This document shows, one piece after another, positions 1 through 25,210 of a stretch of DNA of 64,000 bases. The stretch is from Bugula neritina (Eukaryota; Bryozoa; Gymnolaemata; Cheilostomatida; Bugulidae): NCBI GenBank assembly GCA_964035545.1, contig OZ037766.1, positions 10,177,722 through 10,241,721 on the forward strand. Direction: 5' to 3'. A program made the position numbers and the translations under genes. The notes under the pieces were generated by a model. That model saw nothing but the letters and a program-made list of their open reading frames with translations. It was not told the DNA's origin and did no database searches. Within the stretch, counting starts at the first letter, position 1. Every line of letters begins with the position of its first letter.

Positions 1-139
1 AGCTTTTTGTAGTAAATATGTGCAATTTAAGATTGAAACTATTCGGTAACTTATTTTACTTTCATGATAGGCCTAACTGATTCGGACTTTATATTTATTG
101 TTGAAAGCTATTTTGGGCCTGGCCATATTTTGACCGCCC

Positions 140-275
140 ATCCAGACTGTTTAATATTCTTCATTTTCCAAATGTCCATTTTCTAATTGTCTATTTTCCA
201 GTTGAATATTGGTGAATTGACCGTTTTCCAAATAAGTGTTTTCCAATTGACATTTTCCAATAGTCGTGGATTCGA
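140..275. repeat. degenerate short tandem repeat (TTTTCCAA-type)
   Basis: Variants of ATTTTCCAATTG recur about every 15-20 bases across this stretch. They look like an old short-unit tandem array. Confidence 0.4.
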
Positions 276-285
276 ATAATTTTAC

Positions 286-535
286 CTCCGAGAAGTGCAT
301 CATTGCAATCTTCATCTCCATGCTCTGCGTCGCCCAGAAGAGCCTCGTTTACTTCAACCTCTTGCTCTTGACTCAAAGCATCAACTGAAGAAGATTTCAG
401 TCCAATAACAGGTTTAGCGTAATTGTCTCCATTTGCTTTGGGTGGAGACTTTAAATTTCCTAAAGCAGACTGTAAGCCAGTTTTAAATCGAATCCCTAAA
501 GTTTCACTGATTGTTGAATTAGTATTCTTTTCCAT
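286..535 (-). CDS. probable coding exon of an unrecognised acidic protein (gene continues left of window)
   Basis: Reading leftward from an ATG at 535, 83 codons stay open and reach a good splice donor (GGAG|GTAAAA) with the last exon base at 286. The peptide starts MEKNTNSTISETLGIRFKTG, is serine- and glutamine-rich, and ends in an acidic stretch with a repeated short motif (EALLGD, DALLGG). A plausible acceptor (TTTTTAG) lies 3 bases before the ATG, so this may be the second exon of a transcript with a non-coding first exon. A CGCG-type promoter palindrome lies about 250 bp upstream at 783-792. I recognise no domain. The frame continues past the donor, but the residues there (286-191) come from a degenerate AT-rich TTTTCCAATTG-like repeat and look non-coding. 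The exon could be a chance open frame, but its composition and donor favour a real exon. Confidence 0.4.
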
Positions 536-712
536 ACCTAAAAATACAAAGTATCTATTACAGTTGTATAAACTACCCTTCAACAATCAGCAATACCTCA
601 TCCTGAACATTTAATATAGCAAAATCATCCAACTTAAGAAGTATGTACAGCAATAGCCAAACTGAAAAAAAAACTGTGTTCTAAATGAAAAATATAGCAA
701 AAAAGTTAGAGG

Positions 713-874
713 TAGGTGCAGTAATGGAGAAATTGAGAAAAGCCTGTGTTCTAGATTAAAAATGTAGCAAAAGAAGTTATGTTCTCGCGAGAATTTCAAC
801 CCGCGCCCCAAACCAAAATTTAATAATAAAATTAAAGAACTTAGGCTATCTCAATTTCTCCACTACTGCACCTA
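713..874. mobile_element. short inverted-repeat element (MITE-like)
   Basis: The left end (713-738) and right end (849-874) are inverted copies of a 26-base sequence starting TAGGTGCAGTA, with one mismatch. This gives a 162-bp unit with a small interior. The TA at each outer end could be part of a TA target duplication. Just outside and inside the left arm, two imperfect direct copies of a CTGTGTTCTA-type stretch (about 674-710 and 742-780) suggest a nested or duplicated insertion. No transposase is present. Superfamily is unresolved. Confidence 0.6.
783..792. promoter_or_regulatory. TCTCGCGAGA palindrome (CGCG/BANP-type promoter motif)
   Basis: The perfect palindrome TTCTCGCGAGAA spans 782-793, and CpG-rich sequence follows to about 812. 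In vertebrates the TCTCGCGAGA core is a strong promoter element bound by BANP. Here it stands in AT-rich DNA, 250 bp upstream of the putative minus-strand exon at 535-286 and inside the inverted-repeat element. A promoter role is inference. Confidence 0.4.
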
Positions 875-1014
875 AATGAAAAGTTACGACTTTATGAGTA
901 GGTATGAAATCTATTTGTATTAGTATTGTAGTAATTCGTGCAATTACTGTGCATGAGTTTTTACTTGCGTATTTAGTAGGCTATTCTACTAGTAATTACT
1001 AGGGACTTGGAGTT

Positions 1015-2010
1015 AATGCTACATTTGAACATCTATACTCACAAGTTATAGTTATACTACTAGTGGTACTGGTATCCGTACGGGTAGTACTATTACTAGT
1101 ATTTAGTACTAGTATTAGCATTTAGTGATTTAGTATTTAGTAATAGTAGTAGTAGTACTACTGCTAGTAGTATTTAGTAGTACTGAATCTGAAGTACTTC
1201 AACTTGTAGCAATACTATTACTATTAGTATTAGTAATAGTAATAGTTTAAGTTAAACTTATAGTTATACTTAAAGGTTCTATTACTAATAGTAATACTTA
1301 TCAGTTATTACTATTAGTATTACTACTACTAGTAGTAGTACTACTATTAGTATTACTATTACTACTACTACTAGTACTACTACTACTAGTACTACTACTA
1401 CTAGTACTACTACTACTAGTACTACTACTACTAGTACTACTACTACTAGTTTTACTACTACTAGTACTACTAGTACTACTACTACTAGTACTGTAAGTGT
1501 AGTAGTAGTAGTAATATAACTATAAGTACTACAGTACTAGGTTTAGTGTCAATACAAATACTTATGCTTATACTTATTAGTTATTTATTATTATAGTTAT
1601 ACTATTACGGTATTAGTATTACTTGTAGTTCAAGTTCAAGTTGTAGTCAAAACACAGTTACTGTTACACTTACAGTCAAAGTAATTGAGTTTAATCAACT
1701 GTTACATTTTTTATTTTCGATGAAAAACTAAAAGTATAACTATAAGACTATAAGTTATACTATAAGTATAACTATTAACTATAAGTACAAATATTATCAT
1801 TATAATTAAATAATAATATTAATTATTATAATGATAATACTAAGTCTAATAGTAATACTAATAGTAATAGTAATATATCTATAACTTAAACTATAAGTAT
1901 AAGTTAACCTAAATCAAAATGTAATACTAATACTTATACTAATAGTAATAGTAATAGTAATACCAATAGGCAATTGTATAACTATTAGTATTACTATAGT
2001 AATAGTCTAG
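1015..2010. repeat. low-complexity block of TAC/TAG/TAT-type triplets
   Basis: Nearly the whole kilobase is tiled by degenerate TAGTA, ACTAC, TATAAG and AATAGTAAT words. A regular core at 1371-1450 repeats CTAGTACTACTACTA with an exact 15-bp period (CTAGT at 1371, 1386, 1401, 1416, 1431 and 1446). No open frame of note is present. Similar blocks occur at 6700-7690, 26785-27955, 32095-32240, 45560-46100 and 47047-47200. Confidence 0.8.
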
Positions 2011-2365
2011 AAGTATAGGTCTAGTCTATGATTCTCGATTATGCAAAGTAGCACGCATTTGGAGCAAAAATATATCTACAATCAAATTCGCATGGTCAAC
2101 TTTAACTTACGTGCAAATTTTTAACTTACAGTTGTTCAATATTCCCACAACCATTGGTGATTGGCTATTTATGTCTGCCACATTTCTATGTCATCCCTTG
2201 ATAAGTCAACAAGTATGTGGGTCAACAAAACAGATAAGTATTGGAGTCGTTAAATGACCTATTAAGCATTCTTGATTTAAAAATAGTAATCTTTATCTGC
2301 TAAGAATGTAGATTCAGAAATGTAGTAGATTATTATTCATGTGTTTACTATCTGATATTTAAATT
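2011..2365. other. intergenic, nothing recognised
   Basis: AT-rich unique-looking sequence with no open frame, repeat or RNA that I can support. Confidence 0.6.
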
Positions 2366-3110
2366 TATAAAAGCCGGGGAAATTCAACACAAAGTAAATC
2401 AACACCAAGCGCATACTCAAGTAAGTACGAGCTTAGTACATGTAAGTGTAGATTAAAATTATATAATGTCAACTAAAGAGTTATCACACCCTAAACTAAC
2501 TGTTGGTTGCTGGGAATCCATCATTGCTGATCTGGGAGAATTTATCATCTCTTGTAATAAATAATTATGCGGGCGTGTGTGTTTGGTTATACTCTTGGAT
2601 AGGTTTTTCATCTGTTTTTGAATTCATGTGTGAATATGCATAATTTTATGATATAAATAACATATTATATTTCATGAATGTTGTTGTATCATAAATTGTA
2701 AGTTAGTTGTAGTTGTTTTCTTTTACTTTTGTGCGTATAGCGAGTGCACAACTCTATGATATTTGCATCAACATACATATAGTGTGGCTTGTTTGAGTGT
2801 TGAGATATAAAACAGAGTGTGTATGAGAGAGGTGGTGAGAAGATTGAGTGATTGAAGATTGTGGCAAGAAGAAAATATATAAGTCTGAATAGAATAGAAT
2901 TTGTTAGTGAGTGCTAGCCCAGGATCGACGGCGGAGCGCCCACAGACAAATACCCTTACCAGGAGTCTTAACTTCACCCCTATAGATTGACAGGAGCTGG
3001 AGTTACCTCACAGCCGAGCCAAGCAACCCGTGCCTGTATACTGACCCCGAGCTCATCTGAAGGCTACAACCCAATTATATTATTCGGTGAGTTGCAATAA
3101 CTCCAAACTG
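2366..3110 (+). other. TATA-type core promoter followed by an unexplained GC-richer stretch (possible LTR remnant)
   Basis: TTTATAAAAGCCGGGG at about 2366-2381 is a good TATA box in the plus direction. About 30-50 bases downstream is AAC/CAA-rich leader-like sequence, then a donor-like CAAGTAAGT near 2419. At 2910-3090 base composition changes sharply to GC-rich sequence that ends in TATTCGGTGAGTTGC, another donor-like site. No protein is encoded on either strand. A solo LTR or the 5' end of an LTR element would fit this layout, as would a non-coding first exon. I cannot find the LTR ends. Confidence 0.3.
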
Positions 3111-3293
3111 CATACCCGATATAACAATGTTTGCCAACATGATATAAAATATGTGAATATTTTGAGCAAAATTTAGCCAAAATTAATATATTTCCAAGTT
3201 TAAATAATATGCTAGAAATAAGTTTAAAATTATTGCAATAGTATGAAATGAAAATATTTCAAAAAGCTCTGAAAAAATAAATTCTAAAACGTT

Positions 3294-3958
3294 TTACTTA
3301 ATTATTGATATTCCCAATGCTCGGGCATAAAATACCAAAGCAGCAGCTAAAAGATAATGAAATAAATCAACACGGGGAATTCCATATATACTCCCTTCAG
3401 CTCCAACTATTGATGCCAAAATGATAACAGTTGCCGAGAAAATGCCAAAGACATTTTTAGTTATCGTAGAACTTATTAGTATAGAAACAACAGATATTAC
3501 AGCTATCAGCAAGTTTCCATAAGCTTTAACATCTTTTGGTAACATTTTATAGAAAAACAAAAACACAACAGGACAAATAGAAAATGCTAACACAAGTTCT
3601 TTATTGTAACCATTAATTCGAAGTATGCCAGCTGCTAAAAATGGCATACCAATAACACTTCCAAGCCAAGACAGGAGCTTGTGGGCATCTATTAAGTCAC
3701 GATCTACAAAAAAATCAGCCATCACTTGATTAAAAACTTTGGTAAAATCTTGAATCAATACTTTCAAGTGATAATTATAATTTTAGGTTGCTTACTGGGA
3801 TTATTCAGGCTAAACCGGCAAACACCAAGTGAGGCTGCTATAGCTATAATAAGAGCTCCATAACAAGATTGATATGGGTGCCCTTTAGTCTTAAAAGCCA
3901 CAACATAAGAAACTGCTGCTAACAATAAATCAGAAATAGCGGTTGATAGCTGAGCCAT
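3294..3958 (-). CDS. small multi-pass membrane protein, two exons (190 aa)
   Basis: The start ATG is at 3958. Exon 1 is 3958-3796 and exon 2 is 3703-3294, joined across a 92-nt intron with donor CCCA|GTAAGC and acceptor TTTTTTTGTAG. The join gives ...SLNNPNRDLIDAHKLLSW... and one frame of 190 codons plus stop. Without this intron the locus looks frameshifted. The product has about five to six hydrophobic segments: around residues 8-22, 32-48, 64-80, 88-106, 113-130 and 137-152, with a further one at 163-180. A conserved-looking DAHKLLSWLGSVIGMPFLAAG stretch follows the splice join. It lacks a signal peptide and large loops. It resembles uncharacterised small transmembrane proteins of animals, possibly the TMEM276 type, but I cannot assign it firmly and infer no function. 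Confidence 0.75.
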
Positions 3959-4639
3959 CTTTTCGAAGATTTGTCTACAACAAACAACATATTGATAATT
4001 TCAAACTATATAGAACGGGCTGTTTCATTGACTAAAAATTTGATTAAGAGGTTTGTGCTGCAGAAATTTTACAAATTAAATACCACAACGAATTTATAAC
4101 TTATTAAAATTTATTTAGTTTTTTGACAAAATGTTCAGAAGCAAATTAACAGTCATGGTCCATAATATAGGATAATAATACTCATCTTCATTCAGCTATT
4201 ATTGTATAGCAGTTTAGGAGCAACTGCTAAGTGGCAGAGTTGAGAGAATGTTTAATTGATAAAAAACATTAAAACTTTCAGATATTATTTCTAAGGAACT
4301 TAAATAAATACCACTAAAAGAAGTTAGTGAATACTTGGCTGTTTACATTTCCTGCCAAATCATTAATAAATTATAACTATTTAGAGACTTCAAAAACTAA
4401 CAAAAAATAAGTTATTATAATGTAAAAATATTATACGTGGCAATATAGGAGGATCAGACTACCAAAAATGGCATCACAAAGCATCATCTGAACTTCTGTG
4501 AGACATTTATAAAAAATTGTGCCTTCTTTTCAGCATACATCTTATGTTGAGTAGATTAGGCAAATGTTAAGTGCGTTAATGTTGGGGGAGAGAAAACCTT
4601 CAAAATAGTTTTTAACTACTTATCACTAGTTGTTGATAT
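3959..4639. other. intergenic upstream of the membrane-protein gene
   Basis: AT-rich sequence without supported features. It should contain the promoter of the minus-strand gene starting at 3958. Confidence 0.5.
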
Positions 4640-6560
4640 TTGATTATTGGCCTGAGAAGCCAACGGAACAACTATTTAACACTTCATTTATTCATTGGCT
4701 GTCCTTCGTATCTGAAGATGACTTCTTGTGAACCATGTCTCTCTATTGATATCTGTTTCTGCTGAGGGATTGCCAGCTACCAACAAGGATCTTTTTATCA
4801 TTGGGGCTTCTCTTTACCTTGTCCTTGCACCTCAGCCTTGGTCTGCCTATACCACATACAACTTCTTTGAGGTGTGAGTACAGAATTTGTTTGGGTAGTC
4901 TGGAGTAATCTGGATTAGGAGTTCATGCATGCTGGGTAGATTTACTTGAGCAAGGATGTTAGCATTTGAGATAAAGTCTCACCACTTAACATTCATAATT
5001 TGTCGCAGGTGTCTCATCTTATAGGTATTGAGTTTATGTGCCGCCAGTTTGTATACGGGCCAAGCCTTGACACCACACGGAAGGGGAGAGAGAATAATTG
5101 CTCTGTATACCGAGCACTTTGTCTTGAACGTAAGGTCCTTGTTGCGCCAGGCTGTTTCCTTCAGCCTGCCATATGAGATCAAGGCGTTTGACATCCTAGT
5201 GTTGAGCTCCTCATCCATCTTATTGTTGTTCATGACAGTCGACCCTAGGTACTTGAACTTGTGAATGCTGGCTAGCTGTTTGTTATTGATGTATATAGAC
5301 TGGCCTTCATGATCATTCCCAGGGACTGGTTGATACAGCATCTCCGTTTTCTTGATATTTATCTCAAGACCAAAGGCCTGTGCACATCTGGCAAATCTGC
5401 TGACAATTTCCTGATCATCATCATGGTTGTGGGCAACAAAGGCAGTGTTATCAGCAAACATAATTTCTCGTACTAGGACTCTTCTAGTTTTTGTTGCAGA
5501 TTTGTACTGGTTGACATTGAATAAATCTGCTCCAGGCCTGCTTTGAATCCACACACACTTGTTGCAGTCATCAAACGCGTGATGCAAAACAACTGACAGG
5601 AATATGGAGAAGAGAGTGGGAGCCAGCACATATCCTTGTTTGGCGCCGTTGTTGACTTAAAATTGATTTGACAGCTCATCCTTCAGTTTAATCGTAGCTT
5701 TCATCCTGGTATGTAAGGCGCTGATAAGATTAGTAAAGTGACCTAGAAATCTCAGCTTCAGGAGCATCTTCTACAGAGTAGTTTGGTCAATGTGTCAAAC
5801 ACTTTGGTAAAATCAATGAATATCCGGTATAAAGACAAATTTCGTTCAATGCTTTTCTCCTGAAGTTGTTTCAAGGAAAAAATAATGTCTGCTGTACCTC
5901 TTCCACTCCGGAATCCACACTCTGCCTCTAGTAGGGAGCTTTCAGCTTACGATGAGAGCCGGTTGAGTAGAACTCGTGTGAAAACTTTTCTAAGAATGGA
6001 TAAGAGGGAGATCCCTCTGTAGTTGCCACATAGTTGTCTGCACCCTTCTTGAAGATGGTGACAAGCTGGGCATCCTTCCAGTCTTGAGGAGCTGTAGCAG
6101 TGTTTCAGGCTTCTTGAATGATCTCATAAAGCACACATAACAGTTTTGAACCTTCTCTCTTAATCACTTCAGAGTGAATCCCGTTAGAACCAGGTGATTC
6201 ACCATCACTAATAATCTCAATAGCCGTGGGGATCCCATCAATTTCCGGGCACCTATCTATCCAGTTTTTAACAGGGGCTTGTCTCAGATTGCCAATAGCA
6301 TATTGATCTATTGCTGGAGCCTCATTTAGCGGCTTGCTGAAATGCTCTGTCCATGTATTGAGTAACTGGTCCAGGTGGGCGATACAAGAGCCCCAGATGG
6401 CCTTCATACTCTGATAGAATCTTCTCATATTGTTGGTATCTGCTAGAACTTGAAGTTCTGCTGCTTTTGTTAGTCATCAATCATTAGTCAATTCTCTACC
6501 TCTTGCAGTGAGCTTCCTGCTAGCTGTTCTATATTTGTGATTACAACTACGGTTTAATTC
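4640..6560 (-). pseudogene. decayed non-LTR retrotransposon, reverse transcriptase region
   Basis: Reading on the minus strand, broken frames follow the order of a non-LTR reverse transcriptase. First comes a linker with MRRFYQSMKAIWG and WTEHFSKPLN (6428-6105). Next is an RT core with FRSGRGTADIIF and IDFTKVFD-like residues, interrupted by stops (about 6100-5640). Then come LAPTLFSIFLSVVLHHAF, FADNTAFVAH and HKFKYLGSTVMNNN, and a C-terminal RHLRQIMNVKW (5629-4979). A GRPRLRCKD-like tail lies near 4850. The FADD metal-binding motif has become FADN, and stops and frameshifts separate the pieces, so this copy cannot work. The domain order matches the RTE-like elements often mis-annotated as craniofacial development protein 2. 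No N-terminal endonuclease is present, consistent with 5' truncation. Ends are approximate. Confidence 0.85.
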
Positions 6561-6689
6561 CAGATAGACAAACCCCAGATGGACAACAATAATATATTCC
6601 ACTTACTTGACCTCCAACTAGATGACTTTCATTTAGATGACTTTATTTAAAAAAACATCAATAATTAAAAAAGTTAATATTTGATAGCC

Positions 6690-7690
6690 TATTAAGTTGC
6701 ACTACACCGAACCCTATATTCATAACCTTAAAGTTAATAGTTACCACTCATCATAATAATGATAATAACAATCAATATGACTATTACCACTAGCTTGTCT
6801 GACTTAAATTTTTTATTACTATACAAATCACTCAATGAGTCTGATAATTATTGTGAGCAATACAAGCACTATGATTGGTAACATAAATACACCATATTAC
6901 CTATCTGATTATAGGTATAGGTGCAACATTGAATTTTAATATAATTATGCCACTATGAATATAAGACTAAGCATAAGTTATAACTATAAATGCACTAGCC
7001 ACTAGGAGTAAGAATTGCTTGATTTATCAAGTGGGTAATTTTTTAACTTTACAACTTAAACTTACATTGATTTATTGCAAATTTATTAAACTTCAGTCAG
7101 ATTATTTATACTTTAAATTTATGGCCTAATTTAGTTTGTAACACTTGTAGCACTAGCAAGTATTCACCCTGACAAAGTTGTTGAACTATTATGATCATGA
7201 TGATATTGATAATCAATTCATAATGATTGAACAGTGTTTTAGTGAAAATTCCATATCAGCTATAAACCTATAAGTATAAGATTAAGTATAAGGCTATAAC
7301 TTAAAGTAAATACTTTAACCATAACTATTAACTTATAATAATAAATATTTTATGACTATCAGTATGACTATGACTATCACTATGGTATGACTATAACTGT
7401 ATAAGTATAACTCAACTGTAAGTCATACTATCACTATGAGTGTTAGTGTTACACTGACTTACAGTATGAGTATTAGGACTAAGTCATACGTTGATGTTAT
7501 ACCTATACTTATACTTATAGTTATACTATGCTAATGCTACAGGTACAGCTATGGCTATTGTGATACTAATACAAATAGTGATACTATTACTAATTCAGTA
7601 AATGTAATACTAATACTAATAGTAATACTAATAGTAATACTAATACTAATAGTAATACTAATAGAGTAATTGAGTAATTGTAACTCAAAT
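6690..7690. repeat. low-complexity ACTAT/TAAGT/AATACT block
   Basis: Degenerate words such as CTATGACTATCA, TATAAGTATAA and AATAGTAATACT dominate, densest at 7250-7680. It is the same compositional family as the block at 1015-2010. No coding potential is visible. Confidence 0.7.
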
Positions 7691-7881
7691 TTTAATAGAG
7701 TTTAATGATTAATCAGAAAATTAAAATAGCTACAATTATAAACCAAAATAGCTAAAAGAAAGGATCAGATCCTGATAATATTAATAGATCATAGCAAGCT
7801 ACATACTAATAGTTATAGCCTACGGGTATATTAATATCAAAGGGTAAAGTTAAATAAAATAACGTTCAAGTTAAATAAATA

Positions 7882-9947
<2,066 letters not shown>

Positions 9948-10174
9948 AATAAATAAATTGTATATTAACAGGAAATATATGGGAATCGCTAAAAGTATAA
10001 CAAAGTTGGGATCATTGAGTGCAGTCGTTATAGGTTGATTACATTTGACATTAATTTTATAGGATTTATGTTTTAGTCATTAGTGGCTAGATATATTTAC
10101 GATAATTATTACGTCGGTAATTTGTAGGCAAGTCTGAAACACACAGCGAGCCCATGTAGGACACATTTTGTATC

Positions 10175-10188
10175 GTTGCCGTAGCAAC
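10175..10188. promoter_or_regulatory. X-box (RFX-factor binding site)
   Basis: GTTGCCGTAGCAAC fits the X-box consensus of two inverted half sites, GTTGCC and AGCAAC, with a 2-base spacer. It is about 204 bp upstream of the ATG of the UPF0728 gene at 10392. In animals such boxes close to a start codon drive ciliary genes through RFX transcription factors. That it works here is inference from motif quality and position. Confidence 0.55.
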
Positions 10189-10391
10189 GAGTTTGCTTAA
10201 AAATACTCTTACCTATTTAGCAGTGTACCACAAGGTGTAGCCAATAAAAGCTCATGAAACTGACATAATCTTTAATTTATTTTTAAACAAAATTGTTATT
10301 ACTCTACTTATATTTACCTCTGGTCAAATAACCAACAAGTTATACTTTTATTTTACTACTATTACTACTACTTTTTGTAGTTGCTTAATAA

Positions 10392-11726
10392 ATGGATTTA
10401 CCCAAAAAGCATGTTTTTATTCACTATGGACCATATGAAACTTGTGGAATTGTCTCTTACCAAACTGAGCGTTTAGAGGGAATGCAGAGTAAGTTATACT
10501 TGCACTTATACGTTAATATAAGATTAAGCGCCACCATAGTCCATAATCATGATCATCATAACCGCCTATGAACTTGAGTTCAAAGATACTTATACCGTTG
10601 TTTATATACTAATACAATACATTTTTAATAATTTTAGCGGTTTATCTTATTTACAGCCTTTAAAATAATCATTGTCAACTATGTAGTTGACACAGATGAC
10701 AAAATTAAAGCTCTTTTTTTGGTCATGATCATGATGAGGATGGACAATCGTTAAAAAGAAATCAATTTGAATTAACTTTCGTATTGAATATTGCATAATT
10801 TGTTGGTATCTTAAATTTTAAAATTTTTGGTTTTTAACTAAACTTTTTGAATCTTGCCATTTTTTAGAATTATTTAAATCTAAAGGCCATAAAGTGGATT
10901 TACATGAGATTTCTGATAGAAACTCAGTTGAGTTATGGGTTAAAGGAGAGCTAATATACAAATGTAGTATTAAAAGCTTAGAATTTGGTAAGTTTGTCTT
11001 TTAGTACGAATATCAATTTACTCAAATGAAAATCTTTGTTTGTTCAGTGACAATGTTTTTTATCTTTACATTCGTTTTAACAAATAATTGTCGACTTATC
11101 ACAAATTTTAGCAAATAATATTTTTCAGTTACTGAAAATAAAAGCCTTGTATGACTGGGTTGCTCATTAACTGTCTATGTTCAACTACAAATATATATGT
11201 GAACTATTTACATGCAGGTACTTGGTTTAGAGCTCATCATCTTAGAGATTAATATCTCAGAAAAGAACTTATAATTTAGTAGTTTAAACATTTTATATGT
11301 GCTGCACAAAAAATAAATAATTTTTTCAACCAAACTGAAAATCCTAATGCTAATTACAATTTAGGTATGTAATGATATATTCTTTCTGAAGTTTGATGAT
11401 TATACAATAGCCATCACAGTACAGCTGAAGTCAACATTACTCAATGAAAAAATCATGTAAAAGCTATATTTTCCATCTAGAACTAATGTTATAAGCATGT
11501 TGATCAGGTTTGATGTGCCTGTTGGCTCACTTCCCAAATAGTAGAAAGTTGGGTGATCTCATCAATACGGTACATCAAGGTTGGGTAAACATTATATTAC
11601 AGAGAACAGTGTATGTAGAACAATAGTGTTCATTTTATTGCAATGTATGTTAATAATTTAGGAGGTGATGGATTAATGGATAACATATGTGCTGAAGCCC
11701 TGTCAGCAGTTGAAAAAGCATTCTGA
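10392..11726 (+). CDS. C10orf53: UPF0728 family protein (C10orf53 homologue), three exons, 93 aa
   Basis: Exons are 10392-10488, 10868-10987 and 11662-11726. Donors are CAGA|GTAAGT and TTTG|GTAAGT, and acceptors are TTTTTTAG and AATTTAG. The joined frame is 93 codons plus TGA. The protein begins MDLPKKHVFIHYGPYETCGI, has the family's central region with VELWVKGELIYKCSIKSLEFG (residues about 52-73), and ends GGDGLMDNICAEALSAVEKAF. Start (h-YGPY), middle (VEL...I..C.IK.LEFG) and end (GGDG...C..A...V) match the small single-domain UPF0728 family, whose members are of similar length. The function of the family is unknown. The X-box upstream suggests, but does not prove, a role connected with cilia. 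The gene runs tail-to-tail into OGDH, whose stop is at 12468. Confidence 0.9.
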
Positions 11727-12467
11727 AGAAGATGTTTTTAAATTCCCAATACTTACAGAAATTTCAAGGTTATGACCATGCTTATACCATTATATTTTCA
11801 AAATTCTTTTTTTACAAACTTTGCTCATCTCTATAATATTTAAAATTTCAATGTTTGTGAAAACATATATTAAAATAAAATGTTCAAGATAGAAGACTTA
11901 ATCTACCATATGAAATAACTCTAACATTTGTATAGATGAAAAGAACTCACATTACTGATGAAAGTTAAAATGAATTTTATAGAAATTAGAAATGCAACTA
12001 TGGATATTTACTTTGATGAGATTCATTTGCGTTGAACCCTATCAAAGCAACTAAATAAAATTTCCTAATTTAACAAACATTGTGCAATCATTATTTTTCT
12101 GTTGAGCAAGCAAAGATAAGTTTAAGACGTTGACAATACTTTAGACAAAATTCAAATTGAATATAAATGTTAAGATATTGTGCAGAGCTAGAAGGCTAAC
12201 TAATATGTTATCAAATGCACATGATAGAGACAAACTGGGCATATGAATATAAGATGTTGTATACTTGTATATCAATTAATTAAACGGTAGTATATAGTGT
12301 CCCACAGCTTGTAGGATAACCTTATCAATGGATACTACATACTATATAGCCTATGTTACTAAAATTATAATTTATCTAATATTATGATAGTCTTTAGCAT
12401 GAACTAGAGATAATGACAGCTCAAAAGCTAAAATGTTGTATTAGTGGACGAGCAAATATCGTATTTC
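11727..12467. other. intergenic between two convergent genes
   Basis: This stretch holds the 3' UTRs of the UPF0728 gene (plus) and OGDH (minus). An AATAAA-like word occurs near 11873 for the plus-strand gene. I see nothing else. Confidence 0.5.

Positions 12468-25210
<12,743 letters not shown>

Noticed and set aside
2768-2977. 69-codon minus-strand frame
   Set aside because: It overlaps the GC-rich island, shows no protein-like conservation features, and has no splice context.
3704-3795. Frameshift that would make the small membrane-protein locus a pseudogene
   Set aside because: The gap has a proper donor (GTAAGC) and acceptor (TTTTTTTGTAG), and removing 92 nt restores one clean frame, so it is a short intron.
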